Source: Fulvivirga ligni (GTDB lineage: Bacteria; Bacteroidota; Bacteroidia; Cytophagales; Cyclobacteriaceae). Taken from it: DNA of 64,000 nt. The notes beneath the pieces were generated by a model. The model did not search any database. It worked only from the letters and a program-made list of their open reading frames with translations, and was not told where the DNA came from. The position numbers and the translations under genes are program-made. The stretch lies in assembly GCF_021389935.1 (NCBI RefSeq), contig NZ_CP089979.1:3949001-4013000 (forward strand), in the 5' to 3' direction. Shown here piece after piece: positions 26,918 through 35,800 of the stretch (position 1 is its first letter; each line of letters starts with the position of its first letter).

Positions 26918-27415
26918 TTAATACTTTATTTGTTTACCGTCGTACAAATCATCCACCTCACCATCTTCATCCCAATCTGTATATCCGGTAAATGTAGCAG
27001 TGTCTCCGGATATTTCAACATCGTAAACAAAGCTTTTTCCTCGTGTCATGTATACCAGGCTGTCGTTTTTGATAAACCAAACACCACTGTTGATCATAAT
27101 TACAGAGTCTAACAGGTTTCGGTATTCGGAAGTGAAAGAACTGTCATTGCTAAAGGTGGTCCTAACTGGTTTGATTTGCAGGGTATTTTCCCAATCACTT
27201 TGGGATATAGTGACAACGGAATCTCCTGTTTCTCTGGCTATGGTGATATTTAGTGAATAGTTTCTCCACTCTCCCAACAGAGCCTCCTTGAGCGATGGCT
27301 CACTCACTTCTGCCTGTACATTGAGGCTGTCACTATTCTCGCTGCTGTTCTTCTCTGGTGGATTACAGCTAACTGTCAGAAGGATTAATAATGATAAAAT
27401 GTATAAGTTTTTCAT
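26918..27415 (-). CDS. Lipoprotein of unknown function (165 aa)
   Basis: A lipoprotein signal (LLTVSC, Cys17) is followed by an acidic, Ser-rich linker and a beta-rich domain of about 120 residues (GEWRNYSLNITIARETGD to DGKQIKY). The alternating pattern, with WFIKNDSLVYMTRG, looks like a lipocalin- or META-like barrel used by many small Bacteroidota lipoproteins, but I cannot assign a family. It ends one base before the serine hydrolase start, so the two are co-transcribed and may act together in the periplasm. Confidence 0.78.
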   Translation of the reverse strand: MKNLYILSLLILLTVSCNPPEKNSSENSDSLNVQAEVSEPSLKEALLGEWRNYSLNITIARETGDSVVTISQSDWENTLQIKPVRTTFSNDSSFTSEYRNLLDSVIMINSGVWFIKNDSLVYMTRGKSFVYDVEISGDTATFTGYTDWDEDGEVDDLYDGKQIKY

Positions 27416-27493
27416 GCTGCTGAGATTGATGTTAGGACTAAAACTAATTCCATTTAATAGTATTTCAAAGGCTTGAATGTTTTACATTTGAAA

Positions 27494-27691
27494 ATGGACG
27501 GAAGACATAGAGAAAATGTAAAGCCTGGTTTGAGTGTAGGTATTGTGTTGAAGCAAGATCAACGATCAGGCAATATTACGGATGGTGTGGTAAAGGACCT
27601 TCTTACTAATTCCAAATTTCATCCACATGGCATAAAAGTGAGGTTGGAAGACGGATCCGTTGGCAGAGTGAAACATATAAACGAAGAATGA
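27494..27691 (+). CDS. ywbE: YwbE family protein
   Basis: A 65-residue protein of the YwbE (DUF2196) family: the sequence RENVKPGLSVGIVLKQDQRSG, with TDGVVKDLLTNS and HPHGIKVRLEDG, is the whole conserved domain. The ATG at 27494 is chosen because it gives the normal family length; a start at 27473 would add seven residues. The family is a small, probably SH3-like beta barrel of unknown function, seen in Firmicutes and Bacteroidota. The next gene overlaps its stop by four bases (ATGA), so they are translationally coupled. Confidence 0.9.
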   Translation: MDGRHRENVKPGLSVGIVLKQDQRSGNITDGVVKDLLTNSKFHPHGIKVRLEDGSVGRVKHINEE

Positions 27692-28116
27692 TAAGGAAAG
27701 ATTACATCTTGAAGGAAATTCAAAAGCTTCACCTGCTTATGGCCAAGATTTTAGGTCTCAGAACTGAGGGGAGAAATTTAGAAGCTTTGGATATGTTAGA
27801 TCATCATATAGCTGCAGAATCAGGTTTGGCACTTGAAGACATTATGGATATGGACGAGCAGCAGCTAATTGATGAAATCAAGGAAACCGTTGATTTAAAG
27901 CTGGTAGATTATACTATCTTAGCCGAGACCACCTATGTAGCCGCTGAAATTAAAAAGGATGAAGGAGATATTGATGCTGCTTTAAATTTGTTTGCTAAAT
28001 CACTGATTCTGTTCAATTATGTAACCTTAGAAGAGCGTACAGTTAGTTTTGAACGTGAACAAAAAATAGCTAACATCAGCCAGCACATTCAAGAGCTTAA
28101 AGACCTTGCTCATTAA
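27688..28116 (+). CDS. Helical protein, unknown function (DUF6483-like)
   Basis: A 142-residue soluble, nearly all-helical protein. The N-terminus MIRKDYILKEIQKLHLLMAK resembles DUF6483 proteins, and the C-terminal half (TTYVAAEIKKDEGDIDAALNLFAKSLIL) looks like a TPR helix pair. The start codon overlaps the ywbE stop, so the two products are made together and may interact. The last 20 bases overlap the 3' end of the convergent YheT-type hydrolase gene. The family assignment is from memory of the pattern and is tentative; the gene itself looks real. Confidence 0.78.
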   Translation: MIRKDYILKEIQKLHLLMAKILGLRTEGRNLEALDMLDHHIAAESGLALEDIMDMDEQQLIDEIKETVDLKLVDYTILAETTYVAAEIKKDEGDIDAALNLFAKSLILFNYVTLEERTVSFEREQKIANISQHIQELKDLAH

Positions 28117-29062
28117 GAAATTCCAGAGCTCTCTTTTCCATATAGTTAAATTCAGAACCAGCTAAAGAGAACCCAACGTGGCCACCGTGATGTGGTGTTT
28201 CTAAATAAACCTTATCGGATGCATCTGCCTCTTTATATGGATAGCATTTATCTCCCAGGAATGGATCGTTAACGGCATTTACAATAAGCACTGGAATAGT
28301 GGTATTATAGACGTATTCATTTGCACTGGCTTTGTGATAGAAATCCTCAGCATTCTTAAATCCATGAAGCGGTGCTGTGTAGATATTGTCAAAATCAGGA
28401 AAATATTTGATATGATCGAAACCCTGATACTTAATAAGTTCCGGGAAACTCTCGGCCTTTATCTTTATTTTCTCCTCAAGCTTTCTTAAAAATCTCTTTC
28501 GATAGAAGTCGTTTTGCTTCTCTGCTAGCTTTTCAACACTAGATGCCAAGTCTACAGGAACAGAGAAGGCTATGGATGCCATTACTTCGTTAGGAATTTC
28601 ATTACCTTTTTCACCAGCATATTTCAGGCTTAAGCTGCCTCCCATACTAAAACCAATGAGAGCGATATTGTTATAACCATATTGATTTACAGCATATTCT
28701 ATCACCTCGCTTAAATCTTCGGTGGCACCATGATGGTAGAATCTTGCTGTCTTGTTCATTTCTCCACTACAGCTTCTACAATTCCATGCTAATACATCCC
28801 AACCATTTTGATAGAGGTATTTGGCCATGCCCTGTACGTAAGGTCTACCTGTGCTGCCTTCGAGACCATGAGAGATAATAACTAGCTTCTGACGGCCTTT
28901 TTTTAGCCAATCCAAATCCAGAAAGTCATTGTCGCTGGTTTCAATTCTTTCTCTCTGATATACTACACCTTTGATCTTTCTGAAGCTACTAGGGATTATA
29001 GTGGCTAAGTGAGGATTTTTGAGATAAAATGGGGGCTTGTAATTGGAATCTACTAGTGGCAT
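28097..29062 (-). CDS. YheT-type alpha/beta hydrolase
   Basis: A 321-residue cytoplasmic hydrolase of the YheT/UPF0017 family (ABHD1/3-like). The lid segment NPHLATIIPS near the N-terminus is the family signature. The oxyanion motif is SHGLEGSTGRPY, the nucleophile is Ser139 in GFSMGGS, and the acid and His are in NAVNDPFLG and the closing HHGGHVGF block. The substrate is unknown; family members are medium-chain esterases or lipases. It is preceded by an 11-bp inverted repeat (29069-29106) that separates it from the sensor gene upstream. Confidence 0.92.
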   Translation of the reverse strand: MPLVDSNYKPPFYLKNPHLATIIPSSFRKIKGVVYQRERIETSDNDFLDLDWLKKGRQKLVIISHGLEGSTGRPYVQGMAKYLYQNGWDVLAWNCRSCSGEMNKTARFYHHGATEDLSEVIEYAVNQYGYNNIALIGFSMGGSLSLKYAGEKGNEIPNEVMASIAFSVPVDLASSVEKLAEKQNDFYRKRFLRKLEEKIKIKAESFPELIKYQGFDHIKYFPDFDNIYTAPLHGFKNAEDFYHKASANEYVYNTTIPVLIVNAVNDPFLGDKCYPYKEADASDKVYLETPHHGGHVGFSLAGSEFNYMEKRALEFLNEQGL

Positions 29063-29068
29063 GAATTA

Positions 29069-29106
29069 TAGTTAGAGGACAAATAAACGATTCAATCCTC
29101 TAACTA
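29069..29106. repeat. 11-bp inverted repeat between the sensor and hydrolase genes
   Basis: TAGTTAGAGGA (29069-29079) and TCCTCTAACTA (29096-29106) are perfect inverted copies with a 16-base spacer. There is no T run on the minus strand, so it is either a protein-binding site or an mRNA hairpin rather than a classical terminator. Confidence 0.6.
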
Positions 29107-29120
29107 CAAAGACATAACTT

Positions 29121-30722
29121 TTAATGGTCAGAATTATTTTGCTGGGCTAATCTCTCACGCTCCCTCTCCTGCTCTCTTCTACGCATCTCTTCCTGAGTGG
29201 CCTGCATTTCTTCCATGTTTTGTCTTAGCTCTTCTTCCTGAGCTCTCATGGCCTCAGCTTGCTCTCTAGATTGCTGTAAGAGAACACTCGTGCGTTCGTT
29301 AATCTTAGTTGAATAGATTGAAGAAGCCATAACCTCTCCCGCTTTCTCTAAGAAATCAATTTCATGAGGTGCAAAAGGTTCAAACCTTGCTAGCTCAAAT
29401 ACTGCCTCCGTCCTTTCATTATATTTCATAGGTACTATAATGACACAACCCGGCGTAGCATCTCCTAAACCAGAAGTGATGTTAATATATCCTTGAGGTA
29501 AATCTGTAAGTACCACCGTTTGGCCCTCAAGGTAGGTTTGCCCCACCAGCCCCTTTCCTATGTCTATTTTCTTTTCTAAATATTTCTTTTTGTCGAAGGC
29601 ATAGCAAGCCATTAATTCTAAATAAGGGTCGTCATTTTTATCCTCATCCTGTATGACGAATAAAGAGCCCTGTTGGGCTTCGAGATAATTAGCAAGGAAC
29701 TTCACTACCTCAAGGGTAAGTTGCTCAAAACTGTTCTGATTTCTCCTGGCGACATCTGAAAATTTAGCAAGTCCATCGGTACTCCACAGCCTTCTGTCCC
29801 CCTCGTCTTTCACCTCTTTCATCTGATCTCTCATTTTAATCAGATCACCTACCAGATTATCCTTATTAAGTTTTTTGTTTTCATTGTCAAGACCTTCCCA
29901 GTTAATAGTATAATTACCTTTCGTAATTTCCTTTATGAAAGTTGACGCCTTTTTTAAATTTCCTATTGAATTGTCTATGATTACTTCATAGTCATCAGAT
30001 ATTTCTGTTCCAGGATTAAAAACATACGTGCGATTATAATCTGAGAAGGTTTTCAATAGTTTACTACGGTTTCTGGAATTTTTCTTTAATCTGTAAACTA
30101 CTGAAGCAATGGTAGGAATGCTAAATAGAATAAGAATGATTTGAATCACCAAATTCCTATTTTGAGCACTCTGATAAGATTCTCTGGCATGTTCTAACAG
30201 CTCATCTTCATAAGCCTGTGCTTTAAAGAATATTGGTGCCCAGGCATTCCATAGATCAAAACCTTTATCTTCATTAAGCAATGCAACAAAAGCTTCTTGG
30301 TTGCCTTCATCAGCATAAGCACGCAGTTGCTTCATTACATTTATGAAAGATTCAAGGTTGCCCTGAAATTTATTGAATTCGTCTACCAGAGTATCTAATT
30401 TTTGGGCTCTAAGGAGCGAGTCAATATTTTTAATAGTATACTGAATCTCATTTATACCATCATTGTATGGTTGTAATAACTGCTCATTTTTAGTAAGTGC
30501 ATAACCACGAAGACCTAAATCCATTCTTCTCAAGTCACTTTCAAAAATATTGTTGAGATTCTCTTTTACCGCTTCTGTCTGCTTTTGAAGAATGGTGTTT
30601 TCAACCATTACCTGACGATTATAAAAAGTAAATGCGGCCCCAATGAGAATTAAAAGCATTAGTAAGGATAAGGCCACTGTAATATAGTTTGACTTTACAA
30701 ACTCTAAAAAACGTGTGCGCAT
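29121..30722 (-). CDS. Membrane sensor with CHASE3-like and GAF domains, no output domain
   Basis: The 533-residue product has a membrane segment (12-32), a CHASE3-like periplasmic domain (about 40-185, with DLGLRGYALTKNEQLL) and a second membrane segment (about 190-212). A degenerate HAMP-like linker, a GAF domain (about 325-470) and a Glu/Gln/Arg coiled coil (EEELRQNMEEMQATQEEMRR) follow. The protein then stops, without kinase, cyclase or PAS. From the linker onward it is clearly paralogous to the sensor at 18197-20143: compare WSTDGLAKFSDVARRN with WSTEGLAKFGDILRKN, and GYINITSGLGDATP with NYIKITSGLGDSNP. No YfiR-like gene is beside this copy. Confidence 0.86.
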   Translation of the reverse strand: MRTRFLEFVKSNYITVALSLLMLLILIGAAFTFYNRQVMVENTILQKQTEAVKENLNNIFESDLRRMDLGLRGYALTKNEQLLQPYNDGINEIQYTIKNIDSLLRAQKLDTLVDEFNKFQGNLESFINVMKQLRAYADEGNQEAFVALLNEDKGFDLWNAWAPIFFKAQAYEDELLEHARESYQSAQNRNLVIQIILILFSIPTIASVVYRLKKNSRNRSKLLKTFSDYNRTYVFNPGTEISDDYEVIIDNSIGNLKKASTFIKEITKGNYTINWEGLDNENKKLNKDNLVGDLIKMRDQMKEVKDEGDRRLWSTDGLAKFSDVARRNQNSFEQLTLEVVKFLANYLEAQQGSLFVIQDEDKNDDPYLELMACYAFDKKKYLEKKIDIGKGLVGQTYLEGQTVVLTDLPQGYINITSGLGDATPGCVIIVPMKYNERTEAVFELARFEPFAPHEIDFLEKAGEVMASSIYSTKINERTSVLLQQSREQAEAMRAQEEELRQNMEEMQATQEEMRRREQERERERLAQQNNSDH

Positions 30723-30830
30723 ATTTATTCAGGAGGAAGTTTAAATAATATAATAATAGCGAAAAAAAATGAATGACTCCAAAATATGATTCAATTAATT
30801 CTCATTAAATATTAGAAAATCAATGAGTTG

Positions 30831-32462
30831 CTAGTCTTGATGCTCCACCATTTCTTCTAATACTTTCTTGTCTTCCAATATTTTACTTAAAGCAATATCA
30901 ACTCCATTTGTCCATCCAAAACCATCTTGTAATGGGTACTCTCCCCCTCCGGCAAGCAATGCTAAGTCCATCACATTATACTTCTCCATCATTTTACCAG
31001 TGGCTTTGTATACCTCACGGTTTCTAGTTAACCACCTTTCTGCGGCATCGTTACCTTCATCAGAATAACCATAGTTATAAAGACCGTTGATACTGATCCA
31101 TTGAAGTGGAGCCCAGCCATTAGGTGAATCCCACTGCTGGCCAGTTTTATTTAATGTAGTTACAAATCCGCCTGGTTGAAGAAATTCATTAATCAACCTC
31201 TCTGAAACCGATTTGGCTTGCGGTTTCGTTGCTATTTTGAAGAACAACGGATATGCACCAGCTAAAGATAATACACCAGTTGGTTGCTTTGCCTTAAAGT
31301 CATAATCTACATAAAAGCCAGAAGCTCCATCCCACAAGTATTTATCAATGGCCTCTTTTCTTTTCTGAGCCTGGTCCAGATAAAATTGAGCTTTTTCCAG
31401 ATCTCCTTCCCAGTTATAGCCCTGAGCTATTTTTACTTCCAGAAAATAGAGCAAAGTATTCAGATCTATAGGAATGATGTCTGTAGTATGGATTGTACTT
31501 AAGTTTTGTTTATCCCTAAGCCATCTGCTGCTATAATCCCAGCCGGACTCTGCTCCTGCTCTCAGGTGTCTGTAGGTGGTTACAGAGTCAAGGTTATTTT
31601 CTTCCACCAACTTATAATCTTCACGATAGCTCTCAGGTCTTGGCAAGGCATAGTTGTCCCAGTATCTATTTAATATAACGCTGTCATCCAGCATAACCAC
31701 TCTACGATGCTCAGGATTCTCACTACTAAGTGACTCTTTACCATCCATCCAAAAATTATATTCTTTTTCCAGAAATGGCAGGTAGCTTACGAACAAATCT
31801 CTATTGTCAGAGGCCATCAAATCCACCATAAGAGCATAAAATGGGGGTTGTGAACGACCTCTATAGTAATCGCGGTTCCCGTTAGGAATAAAGCCTATCG
31901 AATCAATTAAAAAAGAGAAATTATCTACCATGTTCTTCGCCATGTCCTTTTGACCAGATAGCATTAAACCTTCCATAGTAAAATAGCTATCCCAATAATA
32001 GATTTCTCTAAATCGGCCACCTGGTACAATGTATGGATTAGGCAATGGAATAAGAGAAGTATTTTTAGCCTGGGATTCTGGCTGACGAGTTAGTACATTC
32101 CATAATCCGACCACATGCTGTTGCATGCTTTCAGAAGTATCTGTTTCATAACCAGTTACAGGTGTCTCAGGCAGTTCAAAATATTGATTTACAAAGTCAA
32201 TGATTTGAAAACCTTCAGCTTCTTTCTCCTCATTATAGTTATTCACTATTTCTTCCAATGAAGCTTTTGGAGTACAGTCTACAAATGTTTTTGAATCTGG
32301 GTAAACACCTGAAAGCTGCACATCTTTGAAAAATTGTGTTTGATAGAAATTAAACGGTTCCTTAGCCGCTTCAGAACTGAGTTGTTCGGAAGTTTTAGGT
32401 GTGCAGCTAAAGAGTAATGTTGCTGCTAAAATGGTATAAAGATATTTATTGAAGTATTTCAT
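30831..32462 (-). CDS. treA: GH37 alpha,alpha-trehalase, lipoprotein
   Basis: Hydrolyses trehalose to two glucose molecules outside the cytoplasm. The lipobox is LLFSC (Cys20). Both trehalase signatures are present: PGGRFREIYYWDSYF (residues 147-161) and QWDSPNGWAPLQ in the C-terminal part. The catalytic acid is expected in ESGWDYSSRW, as in E. coli Tre37A. The 543-residue length matches periplasmic trehalases. It is the last gene of the seven-gene susCD locus, five bases after the haloperoxidase-like gene. Its presence is the main reason to propose trehalose or a trehalose-containing molecule as the target of the locus. Confidence 0.93.
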   Translation of the reverse strand: MKYFNKYLYTILAATLLFSCTPKTSEQLSSEAAKEPFNFYQTQFFKDVQLSGVYPDSKTFVDCTPKASLEEIVNNYNEEKEAEGFQIIDFVNQYFELPETPVTGYETDTSESMQQHVVGLWNVLTRQPESQAKNTSLIPLPNPYIVPGGRFREIYYWDSYFTMEGLMLSGQKDMAKNMVDNFSFLIDSIGFIPNGNRDYYRGRSQPPFYALMVDLMASDNRDLFVSYLPFLEKEYNFWMDGKESLSSENPEHRRVVMLDDSVILNRYWDNYALPRPESYREDYKLVEENNLDSVTTYRHLRAGAESGWDYSSRWLRDKQNLSTIHTTDIIPIDLNTLLYFLEVKIAQGYNWEGDLEKAQFYLDQAQKRKEAIDKYLWDGASGFYVDYDFKAKQPTGVLSLAGAYPLFFKIATKPQAKSVSERLINEFLQPGGFVTTLNKTGQQWDSPNGWAPLQWISINGLYNYGYSDEGNDAAERWLTRNREVYKATGKMMEKYNVMDLALLAGGGEYPLQDGFGWTNGVDIALSKILEDKKVLEEMVEHQD

Positions 32463-32467
32463 TAATT

Positions 32468-33790
32468 CTATCCTCGTTTCTTAAGTTCCAGATTCTTAAC
32501 TACAAATTCACCGACGGCTCTACCCTCTTCTACACCATTATTGATGGCAGGCATATAGTGTATTCCTCCGTATAATCGACTAATAGCAGCTTCCTGAGAG
32601 GCTTCTTTAAACGAGTTAAATTCTCTTGGTGGCATGCCATATTTAACCTCTGTGCTATCTACAAAGTGAAAATTTTCGCCAAATATTGATGTCAATGCTA
32701 TGCCCGCGGCGGTGCTAATTACGCTATGTCCACTAGGATATTCTGGAAATGGTGGTGTCTGTAAAACAGGCGTCCAGTTTTCATCTATATACTTATTAAT
32801 TACTGTTTCTGGTCTTATTAAATTACTTCTATACTTTTCATCCCAGCAGCTAATAAAACCGTCTGCAAGTGCCACAGAAGTAAGTGCATAGGCTTCTGCT
32901 GTTTTCATCAAGTCAGCTTCCGCTTTTTTACATGCAATTTTAACAATACCCATCCAGTGCCCTCCCGGAGTGATTTTTTTGGTAGCAAACATCACATGTC
33001 CGTGTACATTCATAACATAGGGATTGCAATCCCAAAAACTGGCTATTGCTCTCTGATCCTCATCTAGTTCTTTTCCTGTGGTGTAAACTTTCAGTGCATC
33101 ATTATAAAAGTCCGTACCTTCTGCCATATCGAAATGAGTTGGCTTAGGTGGCATAAATTGGCTAGCAGAATCAATAACGAAAGGCCTTATTTTACTCCAA
33201 TGAGGTTCTATGGCCTCCAGATATGCAGGAGGCGTTGGTTGCCATTTATCCGGATCATCACTAATAGAGTATTTTTGGAAAGTCCGTGTTTCCTTATAGT
33301 AATCTGTACTTGCCCAGGTAAAAATATGGTCTACCACTTGCTGAGAATAGGCCAATGAATTATTCAAAATTTCTTCCTCTAAACCCTGATCCTCTACGGA
33401 TTTTAACCATGCTTGCCTATACTCCTCCATTTTCTCTTCCGAGAAGATTAGCTTTTTTCCTCCCAATAAGAAGGCATTTATGGCAGCTACATTATAATCA
33501 ATAGCATTATCTGGTTTGGGGATGCTGGTAAATTCATTGAGCTGTCCGGCCAAGGATTTATAGCTAGAGTCATTCAGTGCTAGAATCTCATAAGCGGCTA
33601 TGCTGGGGTAGGCATATATTCTACTCGCTACAGGCGGAGAGAAAATATCATGAACAATGACATCAGTTAGCTTTTGCATAGCATCATGCATGGCGTCTGC
33701 ATTTACCGCTACCTGCTTCTTTTGTTCTTTACAGCTAACTATAACAACACTCAAAAAAATGATAACAGCTTTTTTTAATGTAATTCTCAT
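32468..33790 (-). CDS. Vanadium-dependent haloperoxidase-like / PAP2-family lipoprotein
   Basis: A 440-residue lipoprotein (VVIVSC, Cys20), all-helical, with the vanadate/phosphate site of the haloperoxidase-PAP2 superfamily in order: the K-x6-R-P element in KYRSNLIRP, the PSGHS motif in PEYPSGHSVIS, and the SRxxxGxH element in SRLYGGIHYMP. Members either oxidise halides with vanadate and peroxide or hydrolyse phosphomonoesters; the sequence does not decide. The usual Asp after the last motif is replaced by Asn or shifted (PAINNG). It is embedded between the GH65 and GH37 genes with gaps of 12 and 5 bases, so it belongs to the locus. Confidence 0.88.
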   Translation of the reverse strand: MRITLKKAVIIFLSVVIVSCKEQKKQVAVNADAMHDAMQKLTDVIVHDIFSPPVASRIYAYPSIAAYEILALNDSSYKSLAGQLNEFTSIPKPDNAIDYNVAAINAFLLGGKKLIFSEEKMEEYRQAWLKSVEDQGLEEEILNNSLAYSQQVVDHIFTWASTDYYKETRTFQKYSISDDPDKWQPTPPAYLEAIEPHWSKIRPFVIDSASQFMPPKPTHFDMAEGTDFYNDALKVYTTGKELDEDQRAIASFWDCNPYVMNVHGHVMFATKKITPGGHWMGIVKIACKKAEADLMKTAEAYALTSVALADGFISCWDEKYRSNLIRPETVINKYIDENWTPVLQTPPFPEYPSGHSVISTAAGIALTSIFGENFHFVDSTEVKYGMPPREFNSFKEASQEAAISRLYGGIHYMPAINNGVEEGRAVGEFVVKNLELKKRG

Positions 33791-33802
33791 CGGTTAAAAG
33801 GT

Positions 33803-35800
33803 TTATTTCCAGCCAGTTATTTTCAAAGATTTCCATTGCTTTGGCAACAATACGTCTCCTTGTATAATTCCTTCATCAGTAATTTTTAGACCACCGAAGC
33901 CCATGATAACAGCCTGCAACATCCCACCAGCACCGGTAGCAAAATAAGGGTTAGTACCTCCAGCAGTTTCGGAGATAATACCAAATGGAGGAACTTCGTT
34001 TTGCTTATAGCTTTGTAAAAACATATCATAGGCCCTCTTCATATCTCCGGTTTGAGCGTATAATGCTGACAGCACAGACTTACCCATGGCGGGTCCTGTT
34101 TTATCCATTTTAGATGAATAGTAATTCAAATCTTTCTTTATCTGCTCTTGATCAGTAATGATATCTAGTGGGAAAGCCAGCAAATTAACATCTGCCTGTT
34201 TAATGTTTACACCATCATAAGTAGCGTTTTCACGGGTGGTGCCATCAGGGAATTTTAGAATAGGAATGTTTTCTGCCACGTGCATCCAATCTGGATCAGC
34301 TGCTATATTTAATTCTTTGGCAGCCTGGGTAGCATAGTTCAATGATAGCTTGGCCATGGCGTTAGTGAATGCATTGTTATCAATGTTTTCTTGCCATTCA
34401 TTGGCCCCGATCACATTCTTAATATCATACTGCCCTGGTCCGTTTCTTTCCACACGACTACTCCAAAAGTCGGCAACTTCTTTCAGAACCGGCCATCCTC
34501 TCTCCTGCAGCCAAAGTTTATCATGTGTTACCTGATAATATTTCCAAAAAGCCCAGGCTACATCACCACTAATGTGATGTTGAAACGGACCTGTAAGCGC
34601 CCATACAGGCGTATCTTCAGAGCCTTCATCTGATGATTCCCAAGGATACATTGCCCCCTTATAACCATGTGCAAATGCATTTTGCTTGGCGGCGTCTAGC
34701 CGTTCGTATCTATACTCCAATAAAGACTTTGCAATTTCCGGTTGTAAGATTAGTAATGGAGGATACATCCATAATTCAGTATCCCAGAAGACATGGCCAT
34801 TATATCCGAGCCCGGATAATCCCATGGGTGATAAGCTGTAAGCAGTTCCTTTTCTAGCAAATGAATAAAGGTGATATATAGCAAATCTCACATCCTTTTG
34901 GGCTTGATCATCACCTTCGATGACGATATCACTTTTCCAGAGCTCCTCCCATGCTTGCTCATGGTATTTTATAAGCCGATCTTTTCCCTCAAGAGCAGCA
35001 AAGATCGTCAGCCTTTCAGCTTCATTATGAGGATCCTTATAATGTTCGTCAGATACCGCTGATGCCACAATGCCAAATTCATAAACCTCTCCTTTTTTAA
35101 GCTTCTTTTTGAACTTGGCCAGGTGCATATTATAATCCCAGTCTTCATGTATCAGATCAGGCTCAGAGCCATGTTCTTCTTTAAAAATAAAGCTTGTAGA
35201 AGCTGCAATTTTATGCTTACCAGAAGGACTGAGACCTACAGAGGCCAGTAAGGGTATTTTTACATGTGGTCTGTCTATTTCACTGTACAGGTTATGTACT
35301 TCCATAAGATGATTAGGAGCTTCGATAACACTCATAGGAATTACTTCCACATTTTCATGAGCAGTAAGCTTTACAGTAATCAAAGCGGTATAAGGTAAAT
35401 GCCTCAGGGATCGGATTTCTTGCTGCACAGACAGCTTAGAGCCAACCTTAAACTGTGTCTGAAGAAAGGCCTTTTTCATATTAAGCGACTGAGCGTAGCC
35501 ACTGATGTTGTTCTTATTAACCCTCTGACCATCAACATCCAAATTCATATTTACATGGTTGAAAGTCTTTAAAATATTAGACACCCTACCACGCTGATAG
35601 TAATCATAAACACCATTCAGCACAACATCAGACACTTTCAATGGCTCTGGTGATGATACAATTCCCACCATTCCATTGGCCACTGTAACTCCAAAATAGT
35701 TATTTGGGTCTATTTGTTGGGCTTGGATGGTCCATAGGTTATTTTGGGCGTAAGCTGTTAGTGCAGCTAATTGAATTATAAAAAATACTACTATTCTCAT
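33803..35800 (-). CDS. GH65 family glycoside hydrolase, secreted
   Basis: Acts on alpha-linked glucose disaccharides such as trehalose, kojibiose or nigerose. The signal peptide ends at AYAQN. The (alpha/alpha)6 barrel shows the GH65 blocks GHVFWDTELWMYP, YPWESSDEGSE and the catalytic segment ANEWQENIDNNAFTN, where Glu468 is the expected general acid. The 665-residue length and export suggest a hydrolase of the acid-trehalase or glucosyl-hydroxylysine glucosidase type rather than a cytoplasmic phosphorylase, but both chemistries exist in GH65. It overlaps the upstream UnbV gene by four bases (ATGA), indicating translational coupling. Confidence 0.9.
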   Translation of the reverse strand: MRIVVFFIIQLAALTAYAQNNLWTIQAQQIDPNNYFGVTVANGMVGIVSSPEPLKVSDVVLNGVYDYYQRGRVSNILKTFNHVNMNLDVDGQRVNKNNISGYAQSLNMKKAFLQTQFKVGSKLSVQQEIRSLRHLPYTALITVKLTAHENVEVIPMSVIEAPNHLMEVHNLYSEIDRPHVKIPLLASVGLSPSGKHKIAASTSFIFKEEHGSEPDLIHEDWDYNMHLAKFKKKLKKGEVYEFGIVASAVSDEHYKDPHNEAERLTIFAALEGKDRLIKYHEQAWEELWKSDIVIEGDDQAQKDVRFAIYHLYSFARKGTAYSLSPMGLSGLGYNGHVFWDTELWMYPPLLILQPEIAKSLLEYRYERLDAAKQNAFAHGYKGAMYPWESSDEGSEDTPVWALTGPFQHHISGDVAWAFWKYYQVTHDKLWLQERGWPVLKEVADFWSSRVERNGPGQYDIKNVIGANEWQENIDNNAFTNAMAKLSLNYATQAAKELNIAADPDWMHVAENIPILKFPDGTTRENATYDGVNIKQADVNLLAFPLDIITDQEQIKKDLNYYSSKMDKTGPAMGKSVLSALYAQTGDMKRAYDMFLQSYKQNEVPPFGIISETAGGTNPYFATGAGGMLQAVIMGFGGLKITDEGIIQGDVLLPKQWKSLKITGWK

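Noticed and set aside
27483-27490. TACATTTG as a promoter for ywbE
   Set aside because: It matches the -7 box, but transcription would begin at the start codon itself and no TTG is spaced 19-21 bases upstream.
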